Assembly: GCF_010868145.1 (NCBI RefSeq)
Contig: NZ_JAAGUY010000030.1
Span: 1 to 63,629, forward strand
Origin: Nocardia cyriacigeorgica
GTDB lineage: Bacteria > Actinomycetota > Actinomycetes > Mycobacteriales > Mycobacteriaceae
Direction of reading: 5' to 3'
DNA: 63,629 nucleotides
In this document: one piece after another, positions 42,373-51,517 of the stretch
How positions within the stretch are numbered: the stretch's first letter is position 1
Layout of the letters: each line of letters begins with the position of its first letter
Translations under genes and position numbers: made by a program
Notes under the pieces: model-generated
Told to the model about the DNA's origin: nothing
Database searches by the model: none
Seen by the model: the letters and a program-made list of their open reading frames with translations, nothing else

Positions 42373-42912
42373 ATGAGCAACACATCGGTCATCGTCGACC
42401 AGGCCGGGCTGTGGGACGCCGAAGCCCTCAGCGACGTCGCGGCCGCCACGTTCCCGCTTGCCTGCCCGCCCGGGGCGACCGCCGACGATATCGAGATCTT
42501 CCTGTCCGAGGTGCTGTCCGGGGAACGGTTCGGCGAATACCTGACCGACCCGGCGCGCACGGTGCTCAAGGCGGTCTCGGGTGGCGAAATCGTGGGTTAC
42601 GCGATGTTGTTCGGTGGTGAGCCGGCCGACCCGGAGGTGGCGACCGCCGTCGATCTGCATCCAGTGGTGGAGATCAGCAAGATGTACGTGCTGCCGGGCC
42701 ATCACGGAGCCGGTGTGTCCACGGCATTGATGCTGGCGGCGCTCGACCGCGCCCGCGCGGACGGCTATCCGGGGATGTGGCTCGGGGTCAATCAGGAGAA
42801 CACCCGCGCGCAGCGTTTCTACGCCAAGCACGGTTTCGAACGAGTCGGCACCAAGACTTTCACCGTCGGCAACCAGGTACACCACGACTACGTGATGCGG
42901 CTGGTGTTCTGA
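42373..42912 (+). CDS. GNAT-family N-acetyltransferase
   Basis: A 179-residue acetyl-CoA-dependent transferase starting at ATG 42373. The acetyl-CoA-binding core is EISKMYVLPGHHGAGVSTAL (V-x3-x-R/H-G-x-G motif A, here HHGAGV), with WLGVNQENTRAQRFYAKHGF forming motif B. The acceptor is unknown. A -10-like CATACT lies 6 bases before the ATG, so the message may be leaderless. It corresponds in position to Rv2669, next to zapE and the pyrimidine reductase gene. Confidence 0.92.
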   Translation: MSNTSVIVDQAGLWDAEALSDVAAATFPLACPPGATADDIEIFLSEVLSGERFGEYLTDPARTVLKAVSGGEIVGYAMLFGGEPADPEVATAVDLHPVVEISKMYVLPGHHGAGVSTALMLAALDRARADGYPGMWLGVNQENTRAQRFYAKHGFERVGTKTFTVGNQVHHDYVMRLVF

Positions 42913-42921
42913 TCGCCGCGG

Positions 42922-43749
42922 TCACGCGAGCATGCGCGCCTTCAGGGTCGCGATCTCGGCATCGGTGAGCCCGAGGCCGGTGCGGACGTAGTTGTCGAAG
43001 CTGCCGTATTCGGCGATGGCCTGGTCGAAGGCCGCGTCGAGCCAGGAGGCTTCGACACCGTTGAGCAGATCACCCGGTGCGGCGCCGCGATATTCGTTCG
43101 ACAGCAGGTAGTCCTCGGTCACGGTGGCACGATCGACGCCGAGGATGGTGAGCAGCACCGCGGCCGTCCAGCCGGTGCGATCCTTGCCCGCCGTGCAGTG
43201 GAACATCACGGCGCCACCATCTTCGGCTTGCGCGTTCTCGATCACATCGCGCATCACCGCGGCGAAGGCCGCGTTCGCGCCGGGCGTCGTGATGAACGCG
43301 CGATACATGTCTCCACCGCCGGCCAGGCTGGACACCAGGTCCGGCAGGGGCGCGCCGCCGATCACGTCGTACCAGTTCGCCCGCGCGCCTTCCGGGATGC
43401 GGTCCGGGGCGAGCGCGCGCTCGTAGACGGTGCGTAGATCGTCGACGTCGCGGACGTTGCGCCTGGTCAGCTCGGCCAGGTCCGCGGGGGTGAGGTGATC
43501 GAGCTGATCGGTGCGGAACACCAGCCCGGTGCGCACCGTCCGGCCGTCGACGGTGCGGTAGCCGCCGAGATCGCGCGCGTTGCGGGCGCCCTCGAGGTGC
43601 AGGGAGCGGTCGAAGGCGACGGTCCCCGACGCGACCGGCGGATCAGCAGGCGCGGTACCGGCCGCGGGGCCGAACGCGATGGCCGCGCCCGCAACCAGTG
43701 CGACCGGGACACGCAGTCGGTGACCGGCCGTGGTGGAACGGTTGACCAT
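42922..43749 (-). CDS. Secreted protein-tyrosine phosphatase (PtpB-like)
   Basis: Dual-specificity-type phosphatase of 275 residues, starting at ATG 43749 after GGGGAG. It has an N-terminal signal peptide (VPVALVAGAAIAFGPAAGTAPA), then the NARDLGGYRTVDGR motif typical of the PtpB/tyrosine phosphatase 3 family. The active-site loop HCTAGKDRTG is intact (Cys185, Arg191). Proteins of this group act on phosphotyrosine and phosphoinositides; M. tuberculosis PtpB acts inside host cells. Whether this one is virulence-related cannot be told from sequence. Confidence 0.93.
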   Translation of the reverse strand: MVNRSTTAGHRLRVPVALVAGAAIAFGPAAGTAPADPPVASGTVAFDRSLHLEGARNARDLGGYRTVDGRTVRTGLVFRTDQLDHLTPADLAELTRRNVRDVDDLRTVYERALAPDRIPEGARANWYDVIGGAPLPDLVSSLAGGGDMYRAFITTPGANAAFAAVMRDVIENAQAEDGGAVMFHCTAGKDRTGWTAAVLLTILGVDRATVTEDYLLSNEYRGAAPGDLLNGVEASWLDAAFDQAIAEYGSFDNYVRTGLGLTDAEIATLKARMLA

Positions 43750-43871
43750 CGCGAAGCTCCCCTCATCGGCTCGCGGTACCCCGGCGACGACGCGCGGACC
43801 CACGGCAATTCCCGCCCAGCAAACCAAGCCGGATACCGTGCGGTCAACCCGTTTCGGCGAGTCGTCGCCGT

Positions 43872-44888
43872 TCAGGCGGTCACTTCGAACCGCGACAACG
43901 CCAGCAACCGGGAAATAGCACGCAGATACTTCTTGCGGTAGCCACCATCGAGCATCTCCTTGGAGAAGATCTCATCCAGCTTGGCGCCGGACACGGTGAC
44001 GGGCACGCTGGCGTCGTAGAGGCGGTCGGCCAGCACGACGATGCGCAGCGCCACGGCCTGATCGGTCACCGGGTGCACGTTGCCGATGTAGACCGACGAG
44101 ACTCCGGAGATCAACGCACCGTACTTGGACGGGTGCAGGGTGCTCAGATGCTTCAGCAGCTGGTCGTAGTCGTCCAACGTCGACCCCGGCGTGGCGGCGG
44201 CGCGTTCGGCGAGCTCCTCCGGCGAGGTCGGCTCGGGCGCGGGCGGCAGATCACGGTGACGGTAGTCGGGGCCGTCGACGCGTACGGCCTGGAAGATCGC
44301 GCCGAGCTTCTTGATCTCGCGCATGAAGTCCTGCGCGGCGAACCGGCCTTCGCCGAGTTGGCCCGGCAGGGTGTTGGAGGTCGCCGCAATGGATACGCCG
44401 CTGGCCGACAGCTCGGTCAGCAGGCGCGAGACCAGCATGGTGTCACCCGGATCATCGAGTTCGAATTCGTCGATGCACAGCACGCTGTTGGCGCTGAGTC
44501 GCTCGACGGCATTGGTGAATCCGAGCGCGCCGACCAGGTTGGTGAGCTCTCCGAAGGTGCCGAACGATTTGGGCGCGGGCGCGCTGTGGAAGATCGAGGC
44601 CAACAGGTGGGTCTTGCCGACGCCGAATCCGCCGTCGAGGTAGAGCCCGGCGCCGTCGACCTGCTTCTTCTTACCGAACAGGCCCTTCTTCGAGGCGGTC
44701 TTGTGAATCTTGGCGACCTGCCAGGAGAACTCCTCGGCCTTGCTCACCGCGGCGGCCTGGCTCGGTTCGTTCGGATCGGGGATGTAGGAGGCGAAACTGA
44801 CCTCGTCGAACATGGGTGGTGGGACCATCTGGGCGACGAGTTGATCCGCCGGAACCTCAGGATGGCGATCGACGAGGCGTTCTTGCAT
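43872..44888 (-). CDS. zapE: AFG1/ZapE-family ATPase
   Basis: P-loop ATPase of 338 residues. Walker A is GGFGVGKTH and Walker B LCIDEFELDD, both in the form typical of AFG1/ZapE, with the sensor region AATSNTLPGQLGEG. E. coli ZapE acts at the division ring under stress and mitochondrial AFG1 helps protein turnover; the role in actinobacteria is not established. A -10-like TAGGCT (44900-44895) ends 6 bases before the ATG, suggesting a leaderless message. It is divergent from the pyrimidine reductase gene, as Rv2670c is from Rv2671. Confidence 0.93.
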   Translation of the reverse strand: MQERLVDRHPEVPADQLVAQMVPPPMFDEVSFASYIPDPNEPSQAAAVSKAEEFSWQVAKIHKTASKKGLFGKKKQVDGAGLYLDGGFGVGKTHLLASIFHSAPAPKSFGTFGELTNLVGALGFTNAVERLSANSVLCIDEFELDDPGDTMLVSRLLTELSASGVSIAATSNTLPGQLGEGRFAAQDFMREIKKLGAIFQAVRVDGPDYRHRDLPPAPEPTSPEELAERAAATPGSTLDDYDQLLKHLSTLHPSKYGALISGVSSVYIGNVHPVTDQAVALRIVVLADRLYDASVPVTVSGAKLDEIFSKEMLDGGYRKKYLRAISRLLALSRFEVTA

Positions 44889-44917
44889 GGGCGAAGCCTA
44901 ATGACGTGGTGTGATCT

Positions 44918-45703
44918 GTGTTCATGCAGCGTATCCACAATGCGATCCAGCTCACAGGACTGACCGACGACGAACTCGCCCGGCTCTACGGCTATCCGAG
45001 CGGGCTCGACCGTCCCTGGGTGCGAGCCAATTTCGTCTCCAGTATCGATGGCGCCGCCACCAGCGACGGCGTGTCGGGTGGTTTGGGCACCGATGCCGAC
45101 CACAAGGTTTTCGCGATGCTGCGCGAATTGGCCGATGTCGTGCTGATCGGGGCGGGCACCGTACGCGCCGAAAACTACGGCCCGGCCAAGACCGATCCGG
45201 CTCGTCGCCGCCACCTGCATGATCTCGGGATCGGCGGGAATCGGGAGGGCACGCCACCGCCCATCGCGGTGGTGACCGCCAGTGCCGCGTTGGACGCGGC
45301 GGGGCGGCTGTTCACCGAAGCAGACGACACCGGCGCAGCGACCCGCGCGCCACTCGTCATCACGACCGCGGCGGCGCCTGCCGATCGCAAACGCCTACTC
45401 GCCGACGCGGGTGCGGAGGTGATCGAAGCCGGCGACCTCGCGGTCGCACCGCACGACGCCCTGGCCGTGCTGGCCGACCGCGGCCTGCTGCGGGTGTTGT
45501 GTGAGGGTGGACCGCACCTGTTCGGTGACCTGCTGGAAGCGGGCTGTGTCGATGAACTGTGCCTGACCACCTCGCCCGTGCTGATCGGCGGCACCGCACG
45601 GCGAATCTCGCTGTCAGGCGAGGAGTTCCGCACCGCGATGAAGCCGGCCCACATCCTGCACGACGACGACGGAACGATGCTCACTCGGTGGGTGCGGACC
45701 TGA
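44918..45703 (+). CDS. Pyrimidine reductase-family protein (RibD C-terminal-like)
   Basis: A 261-residue NADPH-dependent reductase of the dihydrofolate-reductase fold, related to the riboflavin-pathway reductase RibD. VRANFVSSIDGAATSDG at the N-terminus, LRELADVVLIGAGTVRAENYG in the middle and LCEGGPHLFGDLLEAGCVDEL near the C-terminus are family motifs. The deaminase half of RibD is absent. The M. tuberculosis homologue Rv2671 has been linked to antifolate resistance by replacing DHFR function. The start is GTG 44918 or ATG 44924. Confidence 0.9.
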   Translation: MFMQRIHNAIQLTGLTDDELARLYGYPSGLDRPWVRANFVSSIDGAATSDGVSGGLGTDADHKVFAMLRELADVVLIGAGTVRAENYGPAKTDPARRRHLHDLGIGGNREGTPPPIAVVTASAALDAAGRLFTEADDTGAATRAPLVITTAAAPADRKRLLADAGAEVIEAGDLAVAPHDALAVLADRGLLRVLCEGGPHLFGDLLEAGCVDELCLTTSPVLIGGTARRISLSGEEFRTAMKPAHILHDDDGTMLTRWVRT

Positions 45704-45747
45704 GGGTCTCTGTGAAACGCGGCACGAGACCTGGCAGGGTGTAACGC

Positions 45748-47301
45748 ATGCGCTGGACTCGGGCCGTGGTGCTGGCCTCGACACTTTCGATCATGATCGC
45801 CGGATGCGGGGCCGGACCCTCGGATCGTCCCGGCGTGGCCATCGAACGTCCGCCTGTCGCGGGCGAGGCCACCACCTCGGGTGCGGCCGAGCCGCCACCC
45901 GAGGCAGAAGTGCCCAAGGCGGATCTGAATTGGCGCGAATGCACCACACCGACCCTCGATCTGCTCGGTCTCGGACCGGCGCCGGAGGGTCTGCTGCTCG
46001 AATGCGCCGAATATTCGACGCCCATCGATGCTTCCGGCGCCATTCTCGGCTCCTTCCGCAACGGCGCCATCCGCGCCCGACTGCCGCAGACCCCCGCCGA
46101 TGCCGCCCCGCTGGTGTTGACCTCCGGCGCGGACCGGTCCTCCACCGCGACCCTCGCCGGGCTGGCCGTCGGGCCCGCGAATGCGATCCTGGCGCAACGC
46201 CCGATCGTCGCGGTGGATCGGCGCGGCATCGGCAGCTCGCAGCCGATCGACTGTCTGCCGCCCGAGATCCGCACCGCCATGCACGACAACGCCCAGTTCG
46301 CGCCCGGCGGTACCGACCAGATCGCCACCATGGCCGAGCTGAGCCAGGACGCCACCATCGCCTGCCGCGACTTCCTCCAGCCGTACGACGGCACCTTCGA
46401 CGCCGCCCACGCCGCCGACGATATCGAGCAGCTGCGCAAACAATGGCAGGTCGAACGCATTTCGCTGCTCGGCACCGGTAATGGTGCGCTGGTCGCCATG
46501 GCCTACGCCCGCAAGTTCGGTGACCATCTGGCACGGCTGGTGCTCGATTCGCCGCATGCGGTCGACGTCGACGCGGTGACCAGGAGCGAACAGCAGGTAC
46601 AGGGCGCCGAAGCGGCACTGACCGCGTTCGCGCAGCGTTGTGTCGGCGTCGGGTGCTCGCTGGGGCCCGATCCGCGGGCGATGGTCACCTCGCTCCTCGG
46701 TAAGGCCACGGCAGGCGACCTCGGCGACATTTCGGCAAACGCCTTGCTCACGGCGATCACCGGGTTCCTCGGCAGTCCGCGCAGCGACCAGACCAGCCGG
46801 GTAACCGAACTCGCCGACGCGCTGTCGGCGGCCGACCGCGGCGATCTGGCGCCACTACAGACCCAGGTACAGCGCGCGACCTCGGCTACCGCCGACGACG
46901 GCCAGTTCGTCAACGGCTGCACCGACACCCAGCAGCCGCCCACCGCGGGCAAGGCCGCCGAGGTCTCCGAAGATTGGGGTGCCAAGTACCCGGTCTTCGG
47001 CCGCGCTGCGGCGATCTCCCTGCTGACCTGCTCGGCCTGGCCCGTGCTGACCCCGCCCGCGCCACCGGAGAAGCTCGATCTGCCGGTGCTGGTGCTCGCC
47101 GGGGTGGCCGATCCGGTCAGTGGTAGCGGACAGGCCTCGGTGACCGGCGCGCTGGGCCGCGCGGGCGCCCGTAACGCCACGCTTACCTGGCAGGGCTACG
47201 GCCATCCGGTGTCGAATCACTCCGGATGTGCCCAGCGGGCGGTGGTCGAGTACCTGAAAGGCGCGAAGCTGCCCGCCGACGGCACCGCGTGCCCGGCCTG
47301 A
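45748..47301 (+). CDS. Lipoprotein of the TAP-like alpha/beta-hydrolase family lacking the nucleophile Ser
   Basis: A 517-residue exported lipoprotein with lipobox IAGC (Cys20) after a short hydrophobic stretch. The mature part is an alpha/beta hydrolase with a C-terminal TAP-like segment (PVLVLAGVADPVSG, then GYGHPVSNHSGCAQRAVVEYL), the fold of tripeptidyl-peptidase-type exported proteases. The strand-turn-helix that normally reads GxSYG is LLGTGNGALVAMAY here, so the nucleophile position is Gly, although Asp and His candidates remain. It matches the position of Rv2672. Either it is non-catalytic or it uses another residue. Confidence 0.85.
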   Translation: MRWTRAVVLASTLSIMIAGCGAGPSDRPGVAIERPPVAGEATTSGAAEPPPEAEVPKADLNWRECTTPTLDLLGLGPAPEGLLLECAEYSTPIDASGAILGSFRNGAIRARLPQTPADAAPLVLTSGADRSSTATLAGLAVGPANAILAQRPIVAVDRRGIGSSQPIDCLPPEIRTAMHDNAQFAPGGTDQIATMAELSQDATIACRDFLQPYDGTFDAAHAADDIEQLRKQWQVERISLLGTGNGALVAMAYARKFGDHLARLVLDSPHAVDVDAVTRSEQQVQGAEAALTAFAQRCVGVGCSLGPDPRAMVTSLLGKATAGDLGDISANALLTAITGFLGSPRSDQTSRVTELADALSAADRGDLAPLQTQVQRATSATADDGQFVNGCTDTQQPPTAGKAAEVSEDWGAKYPVFGRAAAISLLTCSAWPVLTPPAPPEKLDLPVLVLAGVADPVSGSGQASVTGALGRAGARNATLTWQGYGHPVSNHSGCAQRAVVEYLKGAKLPADGTACPA

Positions 47302-47421
47302 TCGAGAGCCCTCAGCGGCATGGGGGTGCAGGGGTCTGATGCGTCCTCGGACACCGCGTCCGGGGCATGCAAGGGCGGGTCCGGGCAACCATCTGGGCAC
47401 GATCCGGTGTACCGTGCCCCA

Positions 47422-48780
47422 GTGTTACTTCGACAGCTCGAGCCCCGAACAGCTCGCACCACCGCCGAGGTGATCAAGTTCGCACTGTGGCCCCTTGCGG
47501 TCATGACCGTGCTGAACCGGGTCTTCATCAAGGCTGTCAATGGTTTCGTCACAGACGATTACAGGCCGGTCTACCAGGCCTCTCTGGACTTCCTCAATGG
47601 ACGTCCGGTCTACACGGCCAACTTCGATTCGGTCGACCCGCACTATCTGTATCCGCCGAGCGGCACCCTCATCTTCGCGCCGATCGCCATCATCGACTAC
47701 GAGAAGTCGCGCTGGCTGTTCATCCTGCTGAACGCGGTCGCCATCCTGATCGCCTGGTACCTGCTGCTGCGTCTGTTCAAGTACACGGTGAAGTCGATCG
47801 CCGCGCCTGCCCTGCTGCTGGCGATGTTCATGTCCGAGACGGTGATCAACACTCTGGTCTTCACCAACGTCAACGGTTGCCTGCTGCTGGCGGAGCTGCT
47901 GTTCATCATGCTGCTACTGCAACGGCGGGACCTGTGGTCTGGGGCGATACTCGGCCTGACGATCGCGGTCAAACCGACACTCGTGCCATTACTGCTGATA
48001 GCGGCCGCGCGGGGCCAGTGGAAGGTGTTCATCACCGCACTGGGAGTGCCGCTCGTGCTCAACGCGATCGCCTGGCCGTTGATGAAGGATCCCGGCGACT
48101 TCCTGCGCCGAACCGGGCCCTACATCATGGAGACCCGCGACTACTTCAACAGCGCGATTGCCGGCAACGCCGAGTACTACGGCCTGCCGCCATGGCTCAC
48201 CTGGACTATGCGTCTCGGCCTCGGTGTGATCGTCGCGATCACGCTCTGGCTGCTGTACCGCTATTACCGCCACGACGAGCTGTTCTTTGTCTGCACCAGC
48301 TCCGGTGTCCTGCTGACGGCCTTGTTCGCCCTGTCGTCGCTGGGCCAGATGTACTACTCGATGATGCTGTTCCCGTTCCTCATGACGGTGGTGCTGCGCA
48401 ATTCGGTGCTGCGCAACTGGCCGGCCTGGTTGGCGATCTTCGCATTCATGAGTTACGACAAATGGCTGTCGGACCGCTGGCAGAGCCTGGGCCGCAACCT
48501 CGAATACCTGCGCATCACCTTCGGCTGGAGTCTGCTACTGATCGTGGTCTTCTGTGTCCTCGGTGACCGCTATCTGGCCGCGCGACGAGAGGGACGACTG
48601 AAGTTCGGCATCGACCCGGCGTGGATGGCGACCGCGCCGGACCCCCGCGGTCCTGCCGCACCCGTGACGGTGACAGAAACGGCCGACGACGGCGATCAGG
48701 CGACGTCACGGACCCCGCTCACCACGGAACCGCACAATGGTTCCGCGACGGCGGAGGACAAGCGCATTACCGTGGAGTGA
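47422..48780 (+). CDS. aftC: Alpha-(1->3)-arabinofuranosyltransferase AftC-like (GT87) membrane protein
   Basis: Polytopic GT-C glycosyltransferase of about 452 residues with ten or so membrane helices. It is expected to use decaprenyl-phospho-arabinose to branch arabinan of arabinogalactan and lipoarabinomannan. The first periplasmic loop has the GT-C acidic residues in FVTDDYRPVYQASLDFL, followed by DPHYLYPPSGTLIFAP. I start it at GTG 47422, 6 bases after the -10-like TACCGT (47410-47415); GTG 47407 is possible. It holds the same place as Rv2673 (AftC), between the lipoprotein gene and msrB, and its stop overlaps the msrB start. Confidence 0.9.
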   Translation: MLLRQLEPRTARTTAEVIKFALWPLAVMTVLNRVFIKAVNGFVTDDYRPVYQASLDFLNGRPVYTANFDSVDPHYLYPPSGTLIFAPIAIIDYEKSRWLFILLNAVAILIAWYLLLRLFKYTVKSIAAPALLLAMFMSETVINTLVFTNVNGCLLLAELLFIMLLLQRRDLWSGAILGLTIAVKPTLVPLLLIAAARGQWKVFITALGVPLVLNAIAWPLMKDPGDFLRRTGPYIMETRDYFNSAIAGNAEYYGLPPWLTWTMRLGLGVIVAITLWLLYRYYRHDELFFVCTSSGVLLTALFALSSLGQMYYSMMLFPFLMTVVLRNSVLRNWPAWLAIFAFMSYDKWLSDRWQSLGRNLEYLRITFGWSLLLIVVFCVLGDRYLAARREGRLKFGIDPAWMATAPDPRGPAAPVTVTETADDGDQATSRTPLTTEPHNGSATAEDKRITVE

Positions 48781-49226
48781 TGAGCTCCGAATCGGACACC
48801 TCCCTGCCCGTCCCGCGGATTCAGCTGACACCACAGCAATGGCGGTCGAAGCTGACGCCCGAAGAGTTCGCGGTGCTGCGCGAAGCGGCCACCGAGCGGC
48901 CCTTCGTCGGCGAATACACCGACACCAAGACCGAAGGCGTGTATGCCTGCCGTGCGTGTGGTGCCGAACTGTTCCGCAGTACGGAAAAGTTCGACTCGCA
49001 CTGCGGCTGGCCGTCGTTCTTCGATCCGGCCGACTCCGACGCGGTGATCCTGCGAGCCGATGATTCGCTCGGCATGCGCCGGGTCGAGGTGCTGTGCGGA
49101 CACTGCCACAGCCACCTCGGGCACGTCTTCGAAGGCGAGGGGTATCAGACACCCACCGACAAGCGTTACTGCATCAATTCCATTGCGCTGCGGCTGCACC
49201 CCTCGGACACCGCAACGCCTCAGTAA
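48780..49226 (+). CDS. msrB: Peptide-methionine (R)-S-oxide reductase MsrB
   Basis: Reduces methionine-R-sulfoxide in proteins. The 148 residues show the zinc site Cys57/Cys60 (ACRAC) and Cys106/Cys109 (LCGHCH), the HCGWPSFFDP motif, and the catalytic Cys131 in RYCINSIAL. The ATG shares its first base with the aftC stop (TGATG), so translation is probably coupled, the same order as Rv2673-Rv2674. Confidence 0.97.
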   Translation: MSSESDTSLPVPRIQLTPQQWRSKLTPEEFAVLREAATERPFVGEYTDTKTEGVYACRACGAELFRSTEKFDSHCGWPSFFDPADSDAVILRADDSLGMRRVEVLCGHCHSHLGHVFEGEGYQTPTDKRYCINSIALRLHPSDTATPQ

Positions 49227-49272
49227 ACCCGACGCGCCGTGCGCAAACGGTACGCAACCACGCGCCGATGAC

Positions 49273-49298
49273 GCATGCCCCGAAAGTTCGGGGCATGC
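49273..49298. terminator. Bidirectional terminator between msrB and hemQ
   Basis: Perfect 12-bp palindrome GCATGCCCCGAA-AG-TTCGGGGCATGC between the two convergent genes. Confidence 0.82.
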
Positions 49299-49326
49299 AT
49301 GCTCAGAACCCGGGCGCGTTCAGAGC

Positions 49327-50022
49327 TCAGGGCAGTGCGGTGATCAGCTGCTCCACCTCGACCCTCGGGCCGGTGAAGAACGGCACTTCCTCCCGCACGT
49401 GCAGCCGTGCCTCGGTGGCGCGCAGGTCACGCATCAGATCGACAATGCGGTGTAGTTCCTGCGCCTCGAAGGCGAGGATCCACTCGTAGTCGCCGAGGGC
49501 GAACGAGCTGACCGTATTGGCCCGCACATCCGGATAGCCGCGGGCTTCCTTGCCGTGGTCGGCGAGCATTTTGCGGCGCTCGTCGTCGGGCAGCAGGTAC
49601 CACTCGTAGGACCGAACGAACGGGTAGACGCAGATGTAGTTGCCCGCGTCCTCGCCGGCCAGGAACGCCGGGATGTGGCTCTTGTTGAATTCGGCGGGCC
49701 GGTGGATGGCCACATTGCTCCACACCGGCGCGCTGGCCTTGCCGAGGGCGGTGGTGCGACGGAAGTCGGCGTACACCGCCTGCAGGTCCTCGACCCGTTC
49801 GGCGTGGGTCCACAGCATGAAGTCGGCGTCGGCGCGCAGGCCCGCAACGTCGTAGATGCCGCGCAGCACGACCCCGCGGTCGGCGAGACCGTCGAAGAAG
49901 GCTCGCGCCTCCTTGATCGCCGCTTCCCGATCGTCGCCCAGCGCACCGGGTTGCACCTGGAACACCGAGAACATCAGATACCGAATGGTCGAATTGAGAG
50001 CCTGGTAATCGAGTCGCGCCAT
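49327..50022 (-). CDS. hemQ: Coproheme decarboxylase HemQ (ChdC)
   Basis: Final enzyme of the coproporphyrin-dependent haem pathway, converting coproheme to haem b with peroxide. The 231 residues include Tyr133 in CVYPFVRSYEWYLLP, His116 in NKSHIPAF and His156 in LADHGKE. Their relative spacing (17 and 23 residues) is the same as for catalytic Tyr135, distal His118 and proximal His158 of the Corynebacterium diphtheriae enzyme. The start at ATG 50022 gives MARLDYQALNSTIRY. hemY and hemE lie downstream in the window, matching Rv2676c-Rv2678c. Confidence 0.96.
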   Translation of the reverse strand: MARLDYQALNSTIRYLMFSVFQVQPGALGDDREAAIKEARAFFDGLADRGVVLRGIYDVAGLRADADFMLWTHAERVEDLQAVYADFRRTTALGKASAPVWSNVAIHRPAEFNKSHIPAFLAGEDAGNYICVYPFVRSYEWYLLPDDERRKMLADHGKEARGYPDVRANTVSSFALGDYEWILAFEAQELHRIVDLMRDLRATEARLHVREEVPFFTGPRVEVEQLITALP

Positions 50023-50148
50023 ACCCCCATCGTGCCACTCGGCTCTTCTTGCTCCGCCGTCATCCCCACCACATCGCCAACGGTGCGAGGGCAGCCATCG
50101 AGAACGAACGAGGCGCGTTCGACCGAAGCAGGTCGGCATCGTCCCGTA

Positions 50149-50179
50149 CTTGACTGAATTTTTAGTCAGGACCTACAGT
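50149..50179 (+). promoter_or_regulatory. Promoter with palindromic operator for the agmatine deiminase gene
   Basis: -35 TTGACT (50150-50155), an 18-bp spacer and -10 TACAGT (50174-50179). The inverted repeat TGACT-N8-AGTCA (50151-50168) covers the -35 and spacer, a typical place for repression, and the TetR-type gene at 51518 is the obvious candidate regulator. Confidence 0.72.
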
Positions 50180-50297
50180 GTGGATCGACAGGGTCGCCCA
50201 TTGATCAGCGACGCGACTTCGACCAGACGAGGCTGCCGAGATCCGACGAGCCACGCTCGGCGCATCGCACATCAGCCAGGAGAAGAGAGCAGACGAT

Positions 50298-51425
50298 ATG
50301 CGGCGACGCACCTTTGTACAGACCTCGATGGCTGCGCTCGGCGGCTTTCTGCTGGCCGGTTGCACCGACGAGAAACTGCCCTTCAGCGGTAGCGGTTCCA
50401 GTAGCGCCTACGACGATGGGAGACAGTGGATGATGCCCGAGGAAGGGCAACCGCATGCCAGGACCTGGATGGCTTTCGGTGCCAGTGAGCGGATCTGGGG
50501 CGCGGAATTGCTGCCGGAGGTGCAGCGCAATCTCGCCACCATCGCCACCACGATCGCCAGGTTCGAACCGGTGTCGATGCTGGTGCGCCCCGATGAGATG
50601 GGGCTGGCGCAGAGCCTCATCGGTCACGCGAACGTCGAGCTGATTCCCACCGAGATCGACGATCTGTGGATGCGCGACACCGGCCCGGTGTTCGTGAACG
50701 GCAGCGGCGGGCGCGCCGGCGTCGATGTCAACTTCAACGGCTGGGGCGACAAACAGGAGCACCGCCGCGACGCCGAGGTGGCCCGATTCGTCACCGATCG
50801 GGCTCGGGTGGAGCGGTTGGAGACCGACCTGGTGCTCGAAGGTGGCGGCATCGAGGTCGACGGCGAGGGCACCGCGCTCATCACCGAGAGCTGTGTGCTC
50901 AACAACAATCGCAACCCGGGCTGGAAGAAGACGGACGTCGAAGAGGAATTGGCGTATCTACTCGGCATCGAGAAGGTGATCTGGTTACCCGGTATCGCGG
51001 GCGAGGACATCACCGACGGCCACACCGACTTCTACGCCCGCTTCGCAAGCCCCGGCGTGGTGGTGGCCGGGCTGGACAACGATCCGGACTCCTTCGACTA
51101 CGACGTCACCCGTCGTCACCTCGAGATCCTGCACCAGGCCACCGACGTGCACGACCGCCCGCTCCGAGTCGAGGTGCTCGAGGGCCCGTCCACGGTGCGT
51201 GAGACCTTCGCCGATGACGACTTCGCCGCAGGCTATATCAACTTCTACGTCTGCAACGGCGCGGTCATCGCACCCGAATTCGGTGATCCCGACACCGATC
51301 CGGCCACCCGCGACACCCTGCAACGACTGTTCCCCGACCGCGAGATCGTCCAGATCAACATCGATGGCATTGCCGCAGGCGGTGGTGGCATCCACTGCAC
51401 CACCCAGCAGGAACCTGCCGCCTGA
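50298..51425 (+). CDS. Exported lipoprotein of the agmatine deiminase (peptidyl-arginine deiminase) family
   Basis: A 375-residue guanidino-group hydrolase of the pentein fold. The catalytic Cys is in GGGIHCTTQQEP near the C-terminus, and LWMRDTGPVFV, LEGGGIEVDG and DGHTDFYARF supply the remaining conserved Asp, Glu and His residues. The N-terminus is unusual: MRRRTFVQTSMAALGGFLLAGC combines a Tat-type twin-arginine signal with a lipobox (Cys22), so the folded enzyme should sit on the outer face of the membrane. Cytosolic agmatine deiminases have no such signal. Expression seems to come from the promoter at 50149-50179 through a leader of about 110 nt. Confidence 0.9.
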   Translation: MRRRTFVQTSMAALGGFLLAGCTDEKLPFSGSGSSSAYDDGRQWMMPEEGQPHARTWMAFGASERIWGAELLPEVQRNLATIATTIARFEPVSMLVRPDEMGLAQSLIGHANVELIPTEIDDLWMRDTGPVFVNGSGGRAGVDVNFNGWGDKQEHRRDAEVARFVTDRARVERLETDLVLEGGGIEVDGEGTALITESCVLNNNRNPGWKKTDVEEELAYLLGIEKVIWLPGIAGEDITDGHTDFYARFASPGVVVAGLDNDPDSFDYDVTRRHLEILHQATDVHDRPLRVEVLEGPSTVRETFADDDFAAGYINFYVCNGAVIAPEFGDPDTDPATRDTLQRLFPDREIVQINIDGIAAGGGGIHCTTQQEPAA

Positions 51426-51445
51426 CCCGTCCGGGAACCGCGGCT

Positions 51446-51492
51446 CGCCGACCCGCGCCGCCGGTCCGAGGCACCACCCTGTCGGGTCGGCG
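51446..51492 (+). terminator. Hairpin between the agmatine deiminase and TetR genes
   Basis: Perfect 10-bp arms CGCCGACCCG (51446-51455) and CGGGTCGGCG (51483-51492) enclose 27 nt, 20 bp after the deiminase stop. Confidence 0.5.
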
Positions 51493-51517
51493 GCGCTCCG
51501 CCCTACTGTGAGGACTC

